Made by a program: the position numbers and the translations under genes | In this document: positions 6,508 through 9,630 of the stretch, one piece after another | Numbering within the stretch: the first letter of the stretch is position 1 | How the letters are laid out: each line of letters begins with the position of its first letter | Notes under the pieces: model-generated | Told to the model about the DNA's origin: nothing | Seen by the model: only the letters and a program-made list of their open reading frames with translations | Database searches by the model: none | NCBI GenBank assembly: GCA_016302925.1 | Contig: JAEDMR010000068.1 | Location: forward strand, 1 to 9,630 | Direction: 5' to 3' | DNA: 9,630 bases | From: Bacillota bacterium | Lineage (GTDB): Bacteria; Bacillota; Clostridia; Peptostreptococcales; Anaerovoracaceae

Positions 6508-7431
6508 TTAATGTGCACCTCCGATAATTTCATTTAAATCTTTGATCTTATATTTTTCGCAGACCCGCGGAAGGTCTTCGATGATTTTCTGACCTGCAAA
6601 CGGGTCGATCAGGTTGGCTGCGCCGATCTCCACCGCAGTGGCGCCGGCCAGCATCATTTCCACCACTTCCTCGGCGCTGGAAACGCCGCCCATACCGATG
6701 ATCGGCAGGCTGACCGCTTCGTAGACCTGATATACCATGCGCAGGGCCACCGGCAGAATAGCATGTCCGGAGAATCCGCCCATCTTGTTGGCGATGACCG
6801 GCTTTCTGGTTTTCAGATCGATGCGCATGCCCAGCAGGGTGTTGATGAGGCTGATGCCGTCAGCACCACCGGCTTCGCAGGCTCTGGCGATTTCTGCGAT
6901 ATCTGTCACATTGGGTGAAAGCTTGATGAAAAGCGGCTTTTTCGTCACCTTCCGTACGGCCGCTGTGACCTCTTCGGCTGCCTGCGGGCAGGTGCCGAAG
7001 GCCATGCCGCCGCCATGGACGTTCGGACAGCTGATGTTGATCTCAAACCAGCCGATCTGCTTGTTTGCCGCCGGGTCCTGGTCCAGCCTGCGGACCGTTT
7101 CCACGTAGTCATCCACAGAAAACCCGCTGACATTGGCCATGACCGGTTTATGGAACACTTTCGCCAGCTTTGGAAGCTCTTCGGAAATGACCTTATCCAC
7201 ACCCGGATTCTGCAGGCCGACGGCATTGATCATGCCGTCGGGACACTCTGCGATACGTGGTGTGGGATTTCCGAACCGGCCTTCCAGAGTCGTCCCCTTG
7301 AAGGAGAAAGTCCCCAGACAGTTGATATCGTATATTTCTGCAAATTCATATCCGAAGCCGAAGGTTCCGGAAGCAGGAATCACCGGGTTGTCCAGGGTGA
7401 TGCCGCATAAATCCACTTTCGTATTTACCAT
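6508..7431 (-). CDS. pyrD: Dihydroorotate dehydrogenase B, FMN catalytic subunit
   Basis: The 307-residue protein is a class 1B dihydroorotate dehydrogenase, which oxidises dihydroorotate to orotate and passes electrons through FMN to PyrK and NAD+. NPVIPASGTFGFG (15-27) opens the barrel. KGTTLEGRFGNPTPRI (45-60) and NAVGLQNPGV (69-78) shape the substrate site. The catalytic base is C135 in NISCPNV (132-138), as expected for class 1 rather than the serine of class 2 enzymes. IGMGGVSSAEE and EIGAANL bind FMN phosphate. The start ATG (7429-7431) overlaps the end of pyrK by 7 bases (ATGGTAA), with a strong GGGAGGAG upstream (7437-7444), so the two subunits are probably co-translated. Soluble; no membrane anchor. 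Confidence 0.97.
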   Translation of the reverse strand: MVNTKVDLCGITLDNPVIPASGTFGFGYEFAEIYDINCLGTFSFKGTTLEGRFGNPTPRIAECPDGMINAVGLQNPGVDKVISEELPKLAKVFHKPVMANVSGFSVDDYVETVRRLDQDPAANKQIGWFEINISCPNVHGGGMAFGTCPQAAEEVTAAVRKVTKKPLFIKLSPNVTDIAEIARACEAGGADGISLINTLLGMRIDLKTRKPVIANKMGGFSGHAILPVALRMVYQVYEAVSLPIIGMGGVSSAEEVVEMMLAGATAVEIGAANLIDPFAGQKIIEDLPRVCEKYKIKDLNEIIGGAH

Positions 7432-8162
7432 ATGATCTCCTCCCTTTCCAGAACAGGACCGTCCTTGCAGATCCGCTTGTTTCCGTATTTCGTCTTGCAG
7501 GAGCAGCCCATGCAGGCGCCGAAGCCGCAGCCCATCCGCTCCTCGAAGCTGTACTGGCCGGATGTGGCTGCCATGGACTCAATGGCGCGGAACATCGGCA
7601 TCGGGCCGCAGGTGTAGAAGTAGGTGTAGTCCAGACTTTTCAGCACATCGGTGACGAAGCCTTTCGTTCCCACGGAACCGTCCGCCGTGGCGATGTGCAC
7701 CTCTGCACCCAGCTGCCGGAATGCATCTGCATAAAAGATCTCTTCCGCAGAATTAAACCCCAGCACCACCTGCACCCGGCAGGAAGGATTGACCGAGAGG
7801 ATGGATTTTGCCAGGCCATACATCGGAGGCACACCGACACCTCCGCCGATGAGCACCGGAGCATCCCCGGCTTTGGTGATGTCGTATCCGTTGCCCAATC
7901 CCGTCAGGAGATCCAGGGTCTGACCGCAGACCATGTCTGCCATGGCTTCTGTGCCGGCACCGACGGTTTTATATATGATGGTAATGGTTTCTGCGTCGTA
8001 ATCGCATACGGAGATGGGGCGCCGGAGGAAAAATCCGTCCAGCCTGATGTTGACGAACTGACCCGGCGCAGTGAGGGCCGAGGTGTCGCCTGCCAGCACC
8101 ATCTTCATGGTGTTTGCCGCAATTCTGGTGTTTTCCAGAATTTCATAGATTCCTTGTTTCAT
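7425..8162 (-). CDS. pyrK: Dihydroorotate dehydrogenase B, FAD/[2Fe-2S] electron-transfer subunit
   Basis: The 245-residue subunit moves electrons from PyrD FMN through a 2Fe-2S cluster and FAD to NAD+. The N-terminal ferredoxin-reductase-like domain has PGQFVNIR (33-40) and the FAD motif RRPIS (47-51). The nucleotide-binding domain has IGGGVGVPPMYGLAK (105-119) and the CGP motif at 185-187. Near the C-terminus, C212, C217, C220 and C232 (GCGFGACMGCSC ... RICKDGPV) match the four cluster ligands; C222 is extra. Length is normal. The ATG at 8162 follows AAGGAGA (about 8172-8178) at an acceptable distance, and its stop overlaps the pyrD start. The partnership with a class 1B PyrD next door makes the assignment safe. 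Confidence 0.97.
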   Translation of the reverse strand: MKQGIYEILENTRIAANTMKMVLAGDTSALTAPGQFVNIRLDGFFLRRPISVCDYDAETITIIYKTVGAGTEAMADMVCGQTLDLLTGLGNGYDITKAGDAPVLIGGGVGVPPMYGLAKSILSVNPSCRVQVVLGFNSAEEIFYADAFRQLGAEVHIATADGSVGTKGFVTDVLKSLDYTYFYTCGPMPMFRAIESMAATSGQYSFEERMGCGFGACMGCSCKTKYGNKRICKDGPVLEREEIIW

Positions 8163-8192
8163 CGTTTCTGTTCTCCTTTTATTCGAGGGTGT

Positions 8193-9416
8193 TCAGAGGG
8201 CATTCCATACGGTCTTGCCGCCTGCCACGTTGATAAGGCATCTGCCGTAAACGGTCTGTCCGGCGAACGGTGTTGCCTTTCCCTTGGAAACGAAATTGGC
8301 CGGATCCAGGATATATGGGGTATCCACTTCCCAGACGCTGTAGTCCATGGCTTCTTCTGCCGGGGTCAGTCCAAAGCGGCGGCGCGGATTTACGCTCATG
8401 AGTTCTATCAGTTTTTCCAGAGTCAGGATACTGGTTTTCACCAAGCCTGTGTAGAGTACAGGGAAGGCAGCCTCCAGGCCGGTGATTCCCATGGCGCTGG
8501 CGGCCAGGCCTTTTGACTTTTCTTCAGCGCTGTGGGGTGCATGGTCGGTGGCAATCATATCTATGGTACCGTCCAGCAGTCCTTCCAGAAGGGCCTGCCG
8601 GTCTCTTTCACTTCGGATCGGCGGATTCATCTTGAACCGGCCATCCTCCTGCAGATCCGCATCGCTGAGCAGCAGGTAGTGGGGCGCCGTTTCACAGGTC
8701 ACGTCCACGCCTCTTGCCTTAGCGTTTCGGATCACTTCCACGCTTTCAGCACAGGAGATGTGGCAGACATGGTAGCTGCAGCCGGTTTCTTCCGCCAGCT
8801 TCAGATCCCGCTCGATGGGCTTCCATTCGCTTTCTGAGCAGATCCCTTTATGACCGTGGGCCCGGGCATACTCGCCGTCGTGAATGTAGCCGCCATTTCG
8901 AAGCACCATGTCTTCGCAGTGGGCCACCACCGGTCTTTCCAGCTTTTTCGCCCGGATCATGGCCTGACGCATGAGAGCCGGATCGTTTAAGCCGACGCCG
9001 TCATCGCTGAAGCCTGCCGCATAAGGCGCCATTTCTTCCATGTCGGAAAGCTGACCGCCTTTTTCGCCCACCGTCAGGGAACCGTAAGGCAGCACGGAAA
9101 TGACTGCATCTTTTTCGATGATATCCAGCTCTTCTTTCAGATGCGCCAGACAGTCCGGCACCGGATTCAGGTTCGGCATGGCAAACAGATGGCTGTAGCC
9201 GGAACGGGCTCCTGCCATGGTGCCGGTCCTTATGGTTTCTTTATAAAAAAATCCCGGCTCCCGAAGATGTACATGCACATCGACGAAAGAAGGGATTATA
9301 ATGCATTTCTTATCCGATAATATGTCCATGGAACCGGAAAAACGGGATTCGAAATCCCGGAGAATCGTCTCATTTACATTGCTGTGATCAAGCTGTGGTG
9401 TGAACGTGTTTTTCAT
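8193..9416 (-). CDS. pyrC: Dihydroorotase (type I, amidohydrolase superfamily)
   Basis: The 407-residue enzyme cyclises carbamoyl-aspartate to dihydroorotate. DVHVHLREPG (46-55) gives metal ligands H48 and H50, FSDDG (136-140) the bridging aspartate, AHCED (165-169) H166, CHIS (218-221) H219 and TDHAPH (290-295) D291. This is the pattern of type I dihydroorotases that use Asp instead of a carboxylated lysine. NPPIR at 264-268 is a substrate-binding segment. I chose the ATG at 9414-9416, five bases after GGAGG (9422-9426). A TTG at 9428 is in frame but overlaps that SD. The N-terminus before the first metal motif is only about 45 residues and lacks the usual ILIKNG-type strand, while the C-terminal sandwich end (VYGRCLINV) is present. 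It is the first gene of the operon, right after the attenuator. Confidence 0.95.
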   Translation of the reverse strand: MKNTFTPQLDHSNVNETILRDFESRFSGSMDILSDKKCIIIPSFVDVHVHLREPGFFYKETIRTGTMAGARSGYSHLFAMPNLNPVPDCLAHLKEELDIIEKDAVISVLPYGSLTVGEKGGQLSDMEEMAPYAAGFSDDGVGLNDPALMRQAMIRAKKLERPVVAHCEDMVLRNGGYIHDGEYARAHGHKGICSESEWKPIERDLKLAEETGCSYHVCHISCAESVEVIRNAKARGVDVTCETAPHYLLLSDADLQEDGRFKMNPPIRSERDRQALLEGLLDGTIDMIATDHAPHSAEEKSKGLAASAMGITGLEAAFPVLYTGLVKTSILTLEKLIELMSVNPRRRFGLTPAEEAMDYSVWEVDTPYILDPANFVSKGKATPFAGQTVYGRCLINVAGGKTVWNAL

Positions 9417-9421
9417 GGTTT

Positions 9422-9426
9422 CCTCC
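9422..9426 (-). promoter_or_regulatory. Shine-Dalgarno that fixes the pyrC start
   Basis: GGAGG on the minus strand, five bases before the ATG at 9416. The alternative TTG start (9428) would overlap this site, so the 407-residue form is preferred. Confidence 0.85.
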
Positions 9427-9438
9427 AAATGATCTCAC

Positions 9439-9463
9439 AAAAAAACTTGCCCTGCGGCAAGTT
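9439..9463 (-). terminator. Attenuator terminator in the pyr leader
   Basis: Minus strand AACTTGCC (9463-9456), 4-nt loop GCAG, GGCAAGTT (9451-9444), followed by T's down to 9439. The 8-bp stem with U-run ends only about 22 bases before the pyrC start, well inside the transcript from the promoter at 9576-9605. It is therefore placed to stop transcription before the operon. Confidence 0.9.
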
Positions 9464-9530
9464 GTAGACTCAGCAAAACAGCGGGAAGAATCTACTTCGC
9501 CCCGGTTTTTTCCATATATCCATCTTGCCG
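9455..9530 (-). promoter_or_regulatory. Predicted antiterminator pairing
   Basis: CGGCAAG (9530-9524), which forms part of the 3' side of the PyrR-loop hairpin, is exactly complementary to CTTGCCG (9461-9455), which includes most of the terminator's 5' arm. GTAGA (9495-9491) and TCTAC (9468-9464) can pair inside it and bring the strands together. This pairing excludes both the terminator and the upstream hairpin, as expected for an attenuation switch. Confidence 0.65.
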
Positions 9531-9556
9531 GTCTCTCTGTACCGTCTTTAAAGATT
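9521..9556 (-). promoter_or_regulatory. PyrR-binding-loop-like anti-antiterminator hairpin
   Basis: In the leader RNA, ATCTT (9555-9551) can pair with AAGAT (9526-9522), and CGGT (9544-9541) with ACCG (9532-9529). This leaves a purine-rich internal bulge (TAAAGA, 9550-9545) opposite GC, and a terminal loop containing CAGAGAG. Known PyrR binding loops share this plan: lower stem, purine-rich bulge, upper stem and CAGAGA-type hexaloop. Binding of PyrR with UMP should hold this hairpin and free the terminator downstream. The upper stem is short and an A-G mismatch closes the loop, so the match is good rather than perfect. Confidence 0.75.
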
Positions 9557-9575
9557 GCTCTTTTTACCGTCTAAA

Positions 9576-9605
9576 ATTGTAGCATACGGAGCCGCACGGT
9601 GTCAA
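9576..9605 (-). promoter_or_regulatory. Sigma-A promoter of the pyr operon
   Basis: On the minus strand a consensus -35 TTGACA (9605-9600) is separated by 18 bases from -10 TACAAT (9581-9576), which is preceded by TATGC (an extended -10 TG). Transcription should start near 9568-9570, giving a leader of about 150 nt before pyrC. Confidence 0.9.
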
Positions 9606-9630
9606 GGGGAAAGGCGGCAATTTCAGGATA

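Noticed and set aside
5700..6527. Long + strand ORF (275 codons) opposite pyrF
   Set aside because: It is antisense to a clear pyrF. The protein is rich in Cys, His and Phe with no recognisable motif, as expected for a shadow frame.
7695..8516. Long + strand ORF (273 codons) opposite pyrK and pyrC
   Set aside because: It crosses two well-supported genes and their junction on the other strand, and shows no family motif.

Overview
The window looks like chromosomal DNA from a Clostridia-type Firmicute. The grounds are a PyrK/PyrD class 1B dihydroorotate dehydrogenase, a PyrR-style attenuated pyr leader, strong AGGAGG ribosome binding sites, short U-tract terminators, and a KDPG aldolase carrying a C-terminal glyoxalase-like domain. 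I cannot name the genus. No mobile element, CRISPR array, tRNA or rRNA was seen.

Left part (1-2568, + strand): the end of a 2-keto-3-deoxy-sugar-acid catabolic operon. It holds a truncated DapA/KDG-aldolase-family lyase, then 2-keto-3-deoxygluconate kinase (kdgK), then the aldolase-VOC fusion (eda-like), and closes with a perfect 11-bp hairpin terminator. KdgK phosphorylates KDG to KDPG, and the aldolase splits KDPG into pyruvate and glyceraldehyde-3-phosphate. The upstream lyase may act on a related keto-acid.

Middle (2583-3642, - strand): a decayed gene of a conserved hypothetical family, possibly related to PD-(D/E)XK nucleases. It is broken by a frameshift, and a perfect 15-bp inverted repeat lies in its coding sequence. 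About 215 bases of non-coding DNA follow, up to the terminator of the pyrimidine operon.

Right part (3598-9605, - strand): a complete pyrimidine operon for carbamoyl phosphate to UMP, in the order pyrC-pyrK-pyrD-pyrF-pyrE-pyrB-pyrI. Only carbamoyl-phosphate synthase is missing from view. PyrB and PyrI form aspartate transcarbamylase, PyrC closes the ring, PyrD with PyrK oxidises dihydroorotate using NAD+, PyrE adds PRPP, and PyrF decarboxylates OMP to UMP. A strong promoter (TTGACA, 18 nt, TACAAT) drives a leader with a PyrR-binding-loop-like hairpin, a competing antiterminator and an intrinsic terminator just before pyrC. This suggests transcriptional attenuation by PyrR/UMP, in addition to allosteric control through PyrI.

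Most of the window is ordinary metabolism. The points most worth a second look are the VOC domain on the aldolase, with a His/Glu/His/His metal-ligand pattern, the attenuator without a local pyrR, and the broken gene with its inverted repeat. I found no convincing wholly new system.
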